Source of the DNA: a virus
IMG/VR virus record: IMGVR_UViG_3300032241_002993
Location: 1-33,439 of that record
Reading direction: 5' to 3' (one strand)
DNA length: 33,439 nucleotides
Shown here: one piece after another, positions 17,433 through 26,966 of the stretch
Layout of the letters: every line of letters starts with the position of its first letter
How positions within the stretch are numbered: the first letter of the stretch is position 1
Position numbers and translations under genes: made by a program
The notes under the pieces: model-generated
What the model was told of the DNA's origin: nothing
The model's input: only the letters and a program-made list of their open reading frames with translations
Database searches by the model: none

Positions 17433-20372
17433 TTATGTGCCTATGGTCGGTGCTGTATTAGAATTATTGATGTGTAGAGGAGTTGACAGTGTACTCTTCT
17501 TGATGGTCGCTCCAAATACTTTGGTACCTGCAACGTGCGTCACTGCTTTAACCATTTCTACGTATTTAAACAAATCTAGAGAAGATTCGATCTCATACGA
17601 GAAATTTTGATAATAATAACTATCCTGCAAATATTTATCAGCACTTAAAAAGCCTTTGGTTGATGAATAGTATCCAGGTCCGTATCCTTGCTTACCTAGA
17701 ACAACCTTTGCAGTACCACTTCGTGTACCATCTGCAGATGTGAATGTGATCAATTCGCTATTCACGTATCCAAAGCCTGAAGATTCAACAACAAGATTCT
17801 TGACTGTACCTGCAGAGGAAAACACAGCAGATAATACATTTGCGTTATCGCCAGAGAAGGCAGATACTGTGTTAGGAACAACGGATACAGCTGTAATAGA
17901 TTGTGCGCTCAAAGAGCCTGTAACTGAATATCCTGGCACAAAGTCTTGTGTGATAGAAAGGCGACGAACATCCAATATATTATTACTTTTTGCGGTGACA
18001 CTACCTGTGGCTGTTTGCGTAATAGCGGCCGTGTTTACAGAATACACATTTGCAGTTGTTCCTGAAGATAGTCCTGTGACAGGCAACGTAGTGACATATG
18101 TTCCGCTGAGCATGTTTGCAACAAAGTTATTTCCTATAATCAACAGGACAGTTCCTACAGCAGATAGTGTAACAACATTTGCGGAAGCGTTTGCAGTATA
18201 TGGCGCACTTGTCAAATAGAATGCACTGCTATTGACGACATTATTAATGACTCGAAGATCTGTTCCTCCGATATACACGTACTCTCCGGCAGACAGAGAT
18301 GTTGTTGTACCAGTCGTGGCAATCATAATTGCATTAGCAGTATTTGCAAGGAACTTGCCTGCTGCGCCATTACTTTGATAAACTACCTCACCGTAAGAGA
18401 ATAAGTTAGCGGGATTGGTGCCCCCGTTAACATTCGATGTGTGTACATTTGACACACCTGAAACTGTCACTACTTGAGTAACGGTTTCACCTATGATATA
18501 TCCTGTAGAAGGTGCTGACAATGTAATGACGTAATCTTGCTTTCTTTTTGGAGCGATTGTGGGCTCATAGATTTCAACATACGGATTATCATTATATCCG
18601 ATACCAGGATTAGTTACCGTAATGGATTCTATAGTACCTAGGTTTAATACTTCAGCTCCGATTATATCAACAAGATATCCATTTGTCAAGTTTGCTGAAG
18701 GTAATTTCGGGAATCCGTAAGATGTTGCATTAAGCGCAATACTAGTATATGGAGTATTTCCAGTGAACTTAACAGCTGCTCCTGTTGCATTAGCACCTGT
18801 GTATGCTCCAGACATAGAAACTGCAGTCGTATTGATAACATTATAAACAAAGGCACTTGCTGGTAATCCTGCAGAAACTGTACCATTTGTTGAGGTAATC
18901 AAACTATTATTGGCAATACCAGACGTAGATCCCATAGCTGTAATAATATTGTTGCCAGTTGTAAATGTGCCTGTCGTTGTGCTGTTGGTTTGCAAAATTG
19001 ATTGCCCACCGATATAGTCACTATAGACATACAAAGTTTCTGTTACATTCAATTGATTGATATTAAAAGATGCATCGATACCTGTTGAGTAACCTGTGAT
19101 TGTTGCATTGCCCGTTGATGTGTATAGTGCTGTGTGTGCGTTGGTCACAGAACCTTGAATGTTTATTATGCCAATATCTGTATCATATGACAAAACGGTT
19201 GCGGTTGCACCTGAATTGGCACCCGTAATTGTTTGTCCGGTAGCAAAGTATGAGTTATAAACATTTGAAAGAGCTAGCGCGACAACCGTACTGTTTACCA
19301 CAGGGGGGGTTGTAATTATTCCAAATGCATTGCCATCTGATGATGTAACAACTTCATTTTTAATAAATGATCCAGTTACCGGAGTGGAATACAAATTGAT
19401 TGTCGAAGAAAATGCAAATACATTCGCTGTCGTGTTTGCTGCATTATTAGCAGGATTATTAATCACAACAGTGCTAAACTTTGGAATAGGTGTTGTGTTT
19501 GTAAGAGCAGTTGAATGTACGTTTGTCAGACGAAGAATTGTGTTTGAAATCAATATTTGTGAATTGCTGGTATATCCCCACCCACCATCTTCAAGTGTGA
19601 AGGTCACAATACCACTAACATCTTCTATTGCTGTTACGCGGCCTGTCGCTTGCTGTCCGTTGAGTGACGATACAGAAACAATATCTCCAATGTTGAATCC
19701 ATAACTACCAGAATCTACAATGAAGTTGGTTAATGATCCTACAACAAAAGGAATATTTGTTAAATCATTATTGATATTAAGTCCTTCACCCGTTTCAAAA
19801 TCTTTTAAAAGGTTTGTGAGGTATAATATAGTAATAAACTTTGAACCCACCGCACGAGTAATAATTTTGTCTACGAATGCGGTTGCACCTGAATTGATGC
19901 CTGTGACCAGTTTGCCTAGGTATTCTGAAATTCGAGGTGAGTTGCTGACTTCAAGATAAATGGGCTGTGTGTATATGCCATCAGAGGGCTTTAAAATATC
20001 CGTTCCTGGAAAATATACAGAGATATCTTCATCAAAAACCAATTGAAACAACAATTTAAGAGCACGTTCACTGCCCTTCGCCTTGTACAAGTCAATAATC
20101 TTTTTGACCATAAGTCGCTGATCAGATAGAGTACTGAATTGAATACCTTGTAGATAGGTATTTTTAAAGTGTACTACGAACTCTTCAAGCGTTGTATCAA
20201 TATCAGAATAACTTAACAAATTTCGTGTCTGATTGATAACATTACCTTGCTGTTCCATCCACTCATAATACGCTTCAAGAAAAGCAACAAGAGTCGGCCC
20301 ATTCTCCCTATAGAATGCAGGAAATTGACTAGCAACAAGATTTGAAATAGTCGTTGGATAATTTACTGTCAT
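17433..20372 (-). CDS. 7: gp7-like baseplate wedge protein
   Basis: The protein has 979 residues against 1032 in T4. The N-terminal part (FLEAYYEWMEQQGNVINQTR at 31-50, then IIDLYKAKGSERALKLLFQL and VFDEDISVYF up to about 120) corresponds to the C-terminal part of T4 gp7 (FCEAYIQYLSDGY, then YSTKGIEASYKFLFKVLYNE). The last 60 residues (SYEIESSLDLFKYVEMVKAV, THVAGTKVFGATI) correspond to the region after it in T4. The roughly 600-residue N-terminal beta part of T4 gp7 is absent. Instead a long insert of beta modules (LEDGGWGYTSNSQILIS, VTNPGIGYNDNPYVEIYEPT, VVESSGFGYVNSELITF) sits in the middle. gp7 nucleates the wedge. It overlaps gp6 by ATGA and gp8 follows after one base. Confidence 0.75.
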   Translation of the reverse strand: MTVNYPTTISNLVASQFPAFYRENGPTLVAFLEAYYEWMEQQGNVINQTRNLLSYSDIDTTLEEFVVHFKNTYLQGIQFSTLSDQRLMVKKIIDLYKAKGSERALKLLFQLVFDEDISVYFPGTDILKPSDGIYTQPIYLEVSNSPRISEYLGKLVTGINSGATAFVDKIITRAVGSKFITILYLTNLLKDFETGEGLNINNDLTNIPFVVGSLTNFIVDSGSYGFNIGDIVSVSSLNGQQATGRVTAIEDVSGIVTFTLEDGGWGYTSNSQILISNTILRLTNVHSTALTNTTPIPKFSTVVINNPANNAANTTANVFAFSSTINLYSTPVTGSFIKNEVVTSSDGNAFGIITTPPVVNSTVVALALSNVYNSYFATGQTITGANSGATATVLSYDTDIGIINIQGSVTNAHTALYTSTGNATITGYSTGIDASFNINQLNVTETLYVYSDYIGGQSILQTNSTTTGTFTTGNNIITAMGSTSGIANNSLITSTNGTVSAGLPASAFVYNVINTTAVSMSGAYTGANATGAAVKFTGNTPYTSIALNATSYGFPKLPSANLTNGYLVDIIGAEVLNLGTIESITVTNPGIGYNDNPYVEIYEPTIAPKRKQDYVITLSAPSTGYIIGETVTQVVTVSGVSNVHTSNVNGGTNPANLFSYGEVVYQSNGAAGKFLANTANAIMIATTGTTTSLSAGEYVYIGGTDLRVINNVVNSSAFYLTSAPYTANASANVVTLSAVGTVLLIIGNNFVANMLSGTYVTTLPVTGLSSGTTANVYSVNTAAITQTATGSVTAKSNNILDVRRLSITQDFVPGYSVTGSLSAQSITAVSVVPNTVSAFSGDNANVLSAVFSSAGTVKNLVVESSGFGYVNSELITFTSADGTRSGTAKVVLGKQGYGPGYYSSTKGFLSADKYLQDSYYYQNFSYEIESSLDLFKYVEMVKAVTHVAGTKVFGATIKKSTLSTPLHINNSNTAPTIGT

Positions 20373-22207
20373 TGTCTTACAATTTGTACATGAACTGTAA
20401 TTTCATCATTGGGAATCTCTAGAACGCTGCTTCGACTTGAAGTGTAGTCAAGCACACCTATAGGCAATCTTGCATAGAATCGAATAGAGTCGCCAAAGTA
20501 TTCAGGAGTATAGAAGTTTATCAATTGAATGACCCCGGTCGCATAGTTCACGGTGCCCACATTGAATAGTGTATGATGGTTTCCATCACTTTGTTCTTGG
20601 ACCATGCGAATATTTCCTGCTCCATCATCTTCCAAAGATACAATCAAACTATTATAAATGAATGTGGTTGACTCGATTGTGTGTTCGGTTGTTGCAGGAT
20701 GTATTGAGGATTGTACAGGAAGTGCACTGTTGAGAGCTGTATTGAAATTAATTGTATAGTTTTGCGTTTCAACTGTTGAAGGTACAAATTTTCTCATCAA
20801 TCGATAATCTGTTTGGTTACTGATAATACTTGGATCTGTCGCATCAATATCTGCAACAAGTCTTGAATACAACAACGTAGCGTTAAAGTTGTCCAAGTAG
20901 ATTTCATTGTATTGCTGAATAGTAGATGTGACAAAAGCGGCGATATCTGCAGGATTTAGCGCAGTCACATTGACGTTGTACTTAACTGTTGTAGAAAGAC
21001 TAATGTAGACATAATCGGGTTCAACAAATACAGGTTGAATTGTTAGCGGTGCGCGTCCACTCAAAAACTGTGCATATTCAATTTTCTTTGCATCGGGGAC
21101 GGCATCAAAGTTTGCAATCTTGATTGAAAGAATAACTGTGCCATATTGCGGAGGAGTTGCATCTTCACCCCCATACACAGAAATTGCTTCAATCTCTGGA
21201 TAATTGATTTGCAACAGTGTTTCATAGTCTGTTGTTGTTACAGCACGATCTTGCGTTGAGTAATAAAGAGGAGCATTTTTACGGATTGATTCAATATCTT
21301 CACCAATATCGCCACCGACAGCTCCAGATACTGTAGTAACTACGATATTTGAAGATCCGCCGATACCGCCGTTCGGAAGAAATACTGACAATCCATTGGG
21401 TAGCTGACCATTACATGTACGGTATTCAGCAATGACAGTAGAATAATCAGGAGGTGCTGCACCAACTACGTTATCTCCAAATACAACTTCATATTGTCCA
21501 TTTTCTGCACCTTGCAAAAAGTAAACGAGTGACGTTGTCTTGAGATCAAGTAATGATGTTGCAAGAGTATAGGGAACTACATTTGCACCATTGTTTGCGA
21601 CAACAGTGACGGTCAAAGATGATGTGTCAATCGTTGGATTAGATAGTGTAAAACGCTGAGTTCCGTATACACTATTAGCTGTATTTGCTGTAGTGCTGTT
21701 TGCAATCGGTTGTACAACAAATGTATCAGTGATGTACGTACCTTCATAGATTTGTAAATTATTTGCATAAAAGACGCCATTAGGGCTTTGAACTACGATA
21801 TTTTGATCAGTGCTAAAGGTGTAGCTATTTGATCCTGCAAGGCCTGTAAACGTAGTGCCCTTTGGAATGGTCAATAGAATAGGAAGATTATTTCCTGTAA
21901 GAATAACTTGCAAGTTAACATTAGCAACTGCTGAACGGAATGACCTGGGTGTATAGTTTAGCTCTTTTGCCTTGAGGACAACAGAATCTCTCAGCTGAGC
22001 GGTATCAAGAAACATCTCAGAACCAATCATATTCAAATAGAACGCATTGAGATATGTGTTATAAGTCAGTAGATCCAGAATGACGCTTAGATTGCTTCCA
22101 TCAAAATTGTAGTCTTTGAATTGCGCTTGAGACTGAAGAAAGGTCTTTAAAGACGCTTTATAATCGGCAAAATCAAGACTTGTGAGAGTAATATTTGCAT
22201 TTGCCAT
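20369..22207 (-). CDS. 6: gp6 baseplate wedge protein
   Basis: The protein has 612 residues, close to T4 gp6 (660). The N-terminus (FKDYNFDGSNLSVILDLLTY at 30-49, then NMIGSEMFLDTAQLRDSVVL and AKELNYTPRSF) is the conserved gp6 / baseplate-J opening; T4 has FLDYDFEGSRLNVLCDLLAYN. The middle (IGEDIESIRKNAPLYYSTQD, RAVTTTDYETLLQINYPEIE) is a classic baseplate-J signature. gp6 forms the inner ring linking wedges around the hub. It is one base from gp25 and overlaps gp7 by ATGA, the conserved 25-6-7-8 order. It carries no obvious inserted module, unlike gp7, gp8 and gp53. Confidence 0.93.
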   Translation of the reverse strand: MANANITLTSLDFADYKASLKTFLQSQAQFKDYNFDGSNLSVILDLLTYNTYLNAFYLNMIGSEMFLDTAQLRDSVVLKAKELNYTPRSFRSAVANVNLQVILTGNNLPILLTIPKGTTFTGLAGSNSYTFSTDQNIVVQSPNGVFYANNLQIYEGTYITDTFVVQPIANSTTANTANSVYGTQRFTLSNPTIDTSSLTVTVVANNGANVVPYTLATSLLDLKTTSLVYFLQGAENGQYEVVFGDNVVGAAPPDYSTVIAEYRTCNGQLPNGLSVFLPNGGIGGSSNIVVTTVSGAVGGDIGEDIESIRKNAPLYYSTQDRAVTTTDYETLLQINYPEIEAISVYGGEDATPPQYGTVILSIKIANFDAVPDAKKIEYAQFLSGRAPLTIQPVFVEPDYVYISLSTTVKYNVNVTALNPADIAAFVTSTIQQYNEIYLDNFNATLLYSRLVADIDATDPSIISNQTDYRLMRKFVPSTVETQNYTINFNTALNSALPVQSSIHPATTEHTIESTTFIYNSLIVSLEDDGAGNIRMVQEQSDGNHHTLFNVGTVNYATGVIQLINFYTPEYFGDSIRFYARLPIGVLDYTSSRSSVLEIPNDEITVHVQIVRQ

Positions 22208-22208
22208 G

Positions 22209-22637
22209 TTATCGTACTCTATAGAGAATGGTGTTTAGCGTGACAGGATTTGTTATATTTATTACATAAAAAGTGATTGTCACAGCATATGCATTTTGAT
22301 CTTCATAGGGAGTACACACAACACCCAGTATTCTCGCTCGAGGCTCATAGTTTTCAATAGCACTTTGAATCTCTGTTTGAAGTTTATCTTGCGTCTCTGG
22401 CATGATAGGCTCAAACAGGGCTTTGCGAATATTGCTACCGAAATCTGGATTAAAGGGTCTTTCGTACTTATTTGTATTGATAATATTAAGAATAGAACCC
22501 TTTACGGCGTCTTCATTTTTTCTGATAACCAAATCATGAAGATTTGGATGTACGTCAAAATTAGTGAAAAGGTCACTATAAATTGGTGGTTGTACAGAAA
22601 GTGGAGTAAATTTATCCTGATTAAAAATCTGTGCCAT
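22209..22637 (-). CDS. 25: gp25 baseplate wedge protein (GPW/gp25 family)
   Basis: The protein has 142 residues, close to T4 gp25 (132). It has the family features: KGSILNIINTNKYERPFNPD near residues 46-65, FGSNIRKALFEP, and the EPR motif (YEPRARI at 97-103) followed by a beta strand pair. gp25 plugs between gp6 and the sheath initiator position and is related to the lysozyme-like subunits of type VI secretion baseplates (TssE). The start at 22637 follows AGGA at a suitable distance. gp6 follows after one base. Confidence 0.95.
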   Translation of the reverse strand: MAQIFNQDKFTPLSVQPPIYSDLFTNFDVHPNLHDLVIRKNEDAVKGSILNIINTNKYERPFNPDFGSNIRKALFEPIMPETQDKLQTEIQSAIENYEPRARILGVVCTPYEDQNAYAVTITFYVINITNPVTLNTILYRVR

Positions 22638-22648
22638 CGTGGTTCCTA

Positions 22649-23893
22649 CTATATGGTAAACGTAATAGCGACGTTCGCTACTGAAGTTGGTCCTGTGTAA
22701 TTTGTAGACATGATGACGGTTCGATTATCAACAATCTGTGTTACGTATGTATTTCCAGGCAAATATCCTACAGTGCTTGGATCTGTCGATGTTATATAGT
22801 CTCCCAAAGCAATATTTGACGTATCAGGTATCTGCGTAATGTAATTATTTGAAAGTGTGAAGATACCTGTCGTGGTGAATGAGAGTCCTGTTGTATTTGT
22901 AGAAGAAAATCCATATACTTGAGTTGAAAATGTCTTTAAGAGACCTCCGGGGGCATAAGAATATGCGCCGTTAGGAGATCTTGTTACACCAGCACTTGCC
23001 AAGAAGTTTGCGACGTTTGAGGTATCTAGTGTTGCAAGACTTGTTTGAAATTCTATTCCAGTATTGTATTGTGTGTTTGATTCAAAAGCAGCAGACATGG
23101 TAACTGTATCTCCACCAACAGCAGAAACAATGATGCCAGCGGCAACGCCGGATGCTACAACCTGTTGTCCCACTGTAATTCCTTGTGTGCTGCCTAAAGA
23201 AGTGATTAACGTACTTCCTGTTGACAGTGTTCCTGTTGTAAGCACAGTTCCTGGACCTGTAGAAAAAATTGTTCCTAGTTGGTCCTGAGCAGCTGCCACT
23301 TGAGCCAAATAAGGCCCAAGAACAGAATCAAGATCTTTTGCAAGTTGTGCATAACACCGCAGCAAACTCAAACCAGGAATTGATATTTGAAGAGCACATT
23401 TTTCTAAAGCTGGCAACAATTTTTCAACTGCTGCTAGAATTTTTGGTAGCTCAGAAAGCAATAAAGAAATTTTAATGATTAATTTAATATACGCGACAAT
23501 CTGTGGAGCAATGGAGGCGACGATTAGTTTTGCTGCCCATTTTAAAATCTTTAAAGGGTTTGTGGGAAGTTGCAGAACGGCAAAAAATGGACTTAAAGTC
23601 TCTAGTTGATTTTCAATGCCGTCAATGAATCCCTGAATTGCTCCTGTCGCTTGAGCCACCGCTTGTTGTAATTCATTACAAATATCACTTTCAAATTGTT
23701 GGATATCTGTTGTAAAGTTTTGCAACTTATCCAATAGTTTTTCAATTCTAGTAACAATATTATCTAGTTGAGCGGTATTTAATATTCCCCCTGTGTTAGT
23801 AAAAACAGAGCTCAGTGCGGAATTAATAGCGCCTTGAATCTGACTATTAATAAGAGCGTTAATATTAATCGAACATTGTGAATTAAGTGACAT
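22649..23893 (-). CDS. Unknown baseplate-region protein with hydrophobic helical part
   Basis: The frame is open further upstream to 23989, but that would overlap gp5 by 86 bases. The ATG at 23891-23893 is preferred because it lies 10 bases after the gp5 stop and has a GAGA about ten bases upstream, giving 414 residues. Residues 1-110 are helical and coiled-coil-like (LDNIVTRIEKLLDKLQNFTT). Residues 115-165 are strongly hydrophobic (LKWAAKLIVASIAPQIVAYI, LIIKISLLLSELP). Residues after 220 hold two beta modules (TLSTGSTLITSLGSTQGITV and FTLSNNYITQIPDTSNIALG, the latter followed by TVIMS). It lies between gp5 and gp25. The function is unknown; a hub or central-spike accessory is possible. Confidence 0.7.
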   Translation of the reverse strand: MSLNSQCSININALINSQIQGAINSALSSVFTNTGGILNTAQLDNIVTRIEKLLDKLQNFTTDIQQFESDICNELQQAVAQATGAIQGFIDGIENQLETLSPFFAVLQLPTNPLKILKWAAKLIVASIAPQIVAYIKLIIKISLLLSELPKILAAVEKLLPALEKCALQISIPGLSLLRCYAQLAKDLDSVLGPYLAQVAAAQDQLGTIFSTGPGTVLTTGTLSTGSTLITSLGSTQGITVGQQVVASGVAAGIIVSAVGGDTVTMSAAFESNTQYNTGIEFQTSLATLDTSNVANFLASAGVTRSPNGAYSYAPGGLLKTFSTQVYGFSSTNTTGLSFTTTGIFTLSNNYITQIPDTSNIALGDYITSTDPSTVGYLPGNTYVTQIVDNRTVIMSTNYTGPTSVANVAITFTI

Positions 23894-23903
23894 ATGTTTT
23901 ATC

Positions 23904-24767
23904 TCAATAAAAGTTAGTGATAATGCCGTTTTTAAAATCGATGGTGTTATCTTCAGAATTAAATGAGCCAGATGCTGCTCCGGCTCCACAAGATACTGCT
24001 CCGTCTACAGTTAAGTCAGTGCCATTAATAAGATTGACTCCTCCGGCAGCTGAAATTGAAACGCTACCACCAGCTGCAATATCTATACTGCCGGTTACAT
24101 CGACAGACAAATCTTTAGCTGCAAGATTACAATCTCCTATGACTTCAATATTGCAAGTTCCTCCCACGTAAACATTTTTATCTTTTACAACAATTTCATA
24201 TCCTGCATCAGCGACTTTCGTGACCAATTGTCCATCATGATTGATTTCTACATATGTACCTGACTTGTGATACATGCGAATTCGTTCTTGATTGGGTGTA
24301 TCATCAACTTCAAAAACGTGCCCTGCTGCGGTTTGCCAGACATGGTTATACGGATACTTTGCATTATAGGCAGGCGCAGGTTCAGGACCCACTTGCTTAA
24401 TGTTGATATTATTATCTCCTTTTGCAAGAGGAGATACATCATTGTCAGTGCCTTTATCAGAAAATGCTTTATTGTATGATCCAAGAATCATAGGCAAATT
24501 CTTTTCATGCCCGTCTGCAAAAAAGCCAAATACATAAGATCCGACTTGCAATCCTGTGGGTGATCTTCCTACACTCTTATTACTTGCAAATGTAACAGGA
24601 ACAATAGGTATGGCCCAAGGCAATTTATCCTCAGGAATATTTTGAGCATCATCGTGTTCGCCAATGACGCTAATTTGCACCATGCCTAGTTTACGCGGAT
24701 CATCGACATTCTTGACTACAGCAAGAAACCATCTGAATCCTTCTTCACCCATTCTTTGAGTAGTCAT
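23904..24767 (-). CDS. 5: gp5-like hub/spike protein lacking the lysozyme domain
   Basis: The protein has 287 residues against 575 in T4. The N-terminal OB-fold (GFRWFLAVVKNVDDPRKLGM, VQISVIGEHDD, LPWAIPIVPV, GSYVFGFFADG) corresponds to the gp5 N-domain. The C-terminal part (AGYEIVVKDKNVYVGGTCNI, EVIGDCNLAA, VDVTGSIDIAAGGSVSISA at about 190-260) has the regular short repeats of the spike beta-helix. The T4 lysozyme domain normally found between them is missing; only a short VWQTAAGHVFEVDDTPNQER segment typical of spike domains is present. It shares one base with the upstream gp27-like gene (TAATG). It would form the trimeric membrane-piercing spike. Confidence 0.88.
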   Translation of the reverse strand: MTTQRMGEEGFRWFLAVVKNVDDPRKLGMVQISVIGEHDDAQNIPEDKLPWAIPIVPVTFASNKSVGRSPTGLQVGSYVFGFFADGHEKNLPMILGSYNKAFSDKGTDNDVSPLAKGDNNINIKQVGPEPAPAYNAKYPYNHVWQTAAGHVFEVDDTPNQERIRMYHKSGTYVEINHDGQLVTKVADAGYEIVVKDKNVYVGGTCNIEVIGDCNLAAKDLSVDVTGSIDIAAGGSVSISAAGGVNLINGTDLTVDGAVSCGAGAASGSFNSEDNTIDFKNGIITNFY

Positions 24768-26026
24768 TATGCAATATCCTCGTAGAATCCCTTTATCAAT
24801 TCAAGAGAACAATTGTATGATGCCTGTCCTGAGGACACATTAAGTACAGTATGTCTAACCTTAGCCATCAAATAATTGCCTGCAATCAAACGATTGTCTT
24901 GTGTCTTACTTGTATCACCTGTAGGATTGATGACATTGACTGTAATGACATCTCCTGCGGTTAGTGCTACATCACCTGCAACGTACATATGGAATATGTT
25001 TTGCGCCACTTTTGTTACGTAAGAATGTGTAGCTGCCATACCATCTGCAATATATGTTTCTGGCAAATGACTCGAGTGTGGAACAAGTAGAACCTTAGCA
25101 ACCGTATCACTCACACTCTTTTCAAATGACGGAGTATTCAATCCCAGAGGCTTTTTTGAGGCAAACTTGAACCCGCTCTCTTTCTCTGAATTGACATAGT
25201 TCAAGACAGTTGTTTTTCCTTGCATAATATCAAACTTCTTCACATTCATGTTCAAAGAGCCTGAAGTCAACTTGGTTGTATTATTCAACTGAGAGACATT
25301 TAAAAGGCTAAGAATTGCTCTTGAATTCATGTTTTTTGCATCAGAGCTTGTTCCAATATCATAATAATATATCTTGTCATTGATATTGTTTTTCGCATTA
25401 TCCATCATATATTCAAGATGCGTTAGATTAAATCCTCTTTTGTTTTCAAAAAAGACAAACGCGCTGGATTGATACTTTTGCGATCTTGATCTCTTTCTAA
25501 GCATATCAATTGCTTGAAATGGACGCAAGCGAGTGATTGTATTTTGAAATGTGCCTTTGAGATCTGAAACAATGTTTACGGCTTTTTGAGTTCCGAGCGT
25601 ATTCTTTAAAATGTCTTGAATGATATTGCCAGTTGTATCTGAATAATACTTTTGAACATACTGCTTGTTGCTAGTTACAAATTCTTCGCTTGTTGCGTGT
25701 AACACATAACTTCTTGTTTTACCTGTCTGCCCAATCAATTGATTCTTGGGTGACTTGATATGAAATGTATATGTGTTTGTCAGATCATTGCCTGGATTGG
25801 AAAAGGAAACTGTAATTAGTTCTTCACCAATAATAGGAAAAGATGTTATAACATCTACAGCATCGATGACTGTAAATTCAGCACGAATAACAGGAAACTG
25901 AATATCCTCATAGATACTAAACTCAATGACCTGACCTTTAAAATCAAAGGTTCTACTACCGTCCATGGACTTAAGGGTAATTTCCTTTACCAGTACGGCA
26001 TCCGATTTTACATAAGGCGTACTCAT
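24767..26026 (-). CDS. 27: gp27-like baseplate hub protein
   Basis: The protein has 419 residues, similar to T4 gp27 (391). It starts with a beta domain (VLVKEITLKSMDGSRTFDFK, then VIRAEFTVIDAVDVITSFPI and GEELITVSF), continues with a helical part (NIIQDILKNTLG, FQAIDMLRKRSRSQKYQSSA) followed by FVFFENKRGFNLTHLEYMM, and ends with a second beta domain (GDVALTAGDVITVNVINPTG, LIAGNYLMAKVRH). This two-barrel layout is that of gp27 / gpD-type hub proteins. Sequence identity to T4 is low, so the call rests on layout and the position directly upstream of gp5, with which it overlaps by one base. Confidence 0.75.
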   Translation of the reverse strand: MSTPYVKSDAVLVKEITLKSMDGSRTFDFKGQVIEFSIYEDIQFPVIRAEFTVIDAVDVITSFPIIGEELITVSFSNPGNDLTNTYTFHIKSPKNQLIGQTGKTRSYVLHATSEEFVTSNKQYVQKYYSDTTGNIIQDILKNTLGTQKAVNIVSDLKGTFQNTITRLRPFQAIDMLRKRSRSQKYQSSAFVFFENKRGFNLTHLEYMMDNAKNNINDKIYYYDIGTSSDAKNMNSRAILSLLNVSQLNNTTKLTSGSLNMNVKKFDIMQGKTTVLNYVNSEKESGFKFASKKPLGLNTPSFEKSVSDTVAKVLLVPHSSHLPETYIADGMAATHSYVTKVAQNIFHMYVAGDVALTAGDVITVNVINPTGDTSKTQDNRLIAGNYLMAKVRHTVLNVSSGQASYNCSLELIKGFYEDIA

Positions 26027-26035
26027 ATTATAATA

Positions 26036-26965
26036 CTAAAGAAATAGGTTTTTGACTTGTGTTGTTGCAGTTTCTGCAAAGCGATTGTCGAGTAGACTAA
26101 TGTGTTTTCTATTGTCATTCAGTTCTTTTTCATAATCATATGCATAAACAGGTGACCAGTAAATGGCTTCATTATCGGGAATGTTTTGTGAAATCAAAGA
26201 AGTCGAAAGAATAGTGGCGGCGGCACCTGATGTTACGCCATCAATTTCACCTGCTGTAATCGTTGTTGCAGTGCCGTCAATATGTTGAAGCATCAATATG
26301 TCAGGACCTGCAGCGGCAACAGTGCCGACAACCACTCCATTTTGTGTAACTTGTTCACCAACTTGAAACGATACGGTGGTCGATCCGCCTTCAGGCCAAA
26401 CAATATCGTAATTATCTGATGTGTCAATAACATAACCGTCTTCTGTCAATAGTTCAACGTCGATGGTAGTTACAGCAGCAATAACCATGTTTGTGGTGAC
26501 TGTCCAATCTTCTTTCTTACGTACATAACTGACAATCTTTCCTGAATATCCTAGCGTCGGCGCCCAATACTTTTGTTGCCCCACACCCAGCGCATTATAC
26601 GCAGTTACAGAAAGAATTGATGGATCACTTGCCCAATTTGTTCTAAAAAATAAAATAGTATTTTGTGCTTGAGAAATGCCACCATATGTGTTGATAACAT
26701 ATGTGTTCAAGTCATCGTCTGACAGAGGGAAATCATAATAAGGATCGATAATTTGATTTGTCAATCCGATTAGCCAAACATAATCAGGATTATTATAATA
26801 GTTATAAGAAAGATTATCGGGTCTTTCACCCTGAGGCATTACATAGGTGTAAAAGGCTTGCTTGTTGTTAACTTCCAATCTAGGCATAGAAACACGCGAA
26901 AGCAAATTCACCGCGTTGTTATTTGCATAATTGATGATGGGAAATTTTTTGAAGAAGTTTGTCAT
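26036..26965 (-). CDS. 53: gp53-like baseplate wedge protein with inserted module
   Basis: The protein has 309 residues against 196 in T4. Residues 48-81 (RPDNLSYNYYNNPDYVWLIG, LTNQIIDPYYDFPL) match the gp53 core (T4: RPEELANAIYGNPQLYWVLL, CNDNYDPYYGW). The C-terminus (NDNRKHISLLDNRFAETATT) has the usual gp53 ending. Between them, residues about 197-255 form an inserted beta module (FQVGEQVTQNGVVVGTVAAA, then GEIDGVTSGAAATIL), which resembles modules in gp7 and gp8. gp53 strengthens the inner baseplate ring around gp25/gp6. It starts one base after gp48 ends. Confidence 0.85.
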   Translation of the reverse strand: MTNFFKKFPIINYANNNAVNLLSRVSMPRLEVNNKQAFYTYVMPQGERPDNLSYNYYNNPDYVWLIGLTNQIIDPYYDFPLSDDDLNTYVINTYGGISQAQNTILFFRTNWASDPSILSVTAYNALGVGQQKYWAPTLGYSGKIVSYVRKKEDWTVTTNMVIAAVTTIDVELLTEDGYVIDTSDNYDIVWPEGGSTTVSFQVGEQVTQNGVVVGTVAAAGPDILMLQHIDGTATTITAGEIDGVTSGAAATILSTSLISQNIPDNEAIYWSPVYAYDYEKELNDNRKHISLLDNRFAETATTQVKNLFL

Positions 26966-26966
26966 A

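Noticed and set aside
23894-23989. Upstream extension of the 414-residue gene to ATG 23989
   Set aside because: It would overlap the gp5 coding region by 86 bases, and the added 32 residues read like antisense-free but unstructured sequence. The ATG at 23893 has suitable spacing after the gp5 stop.
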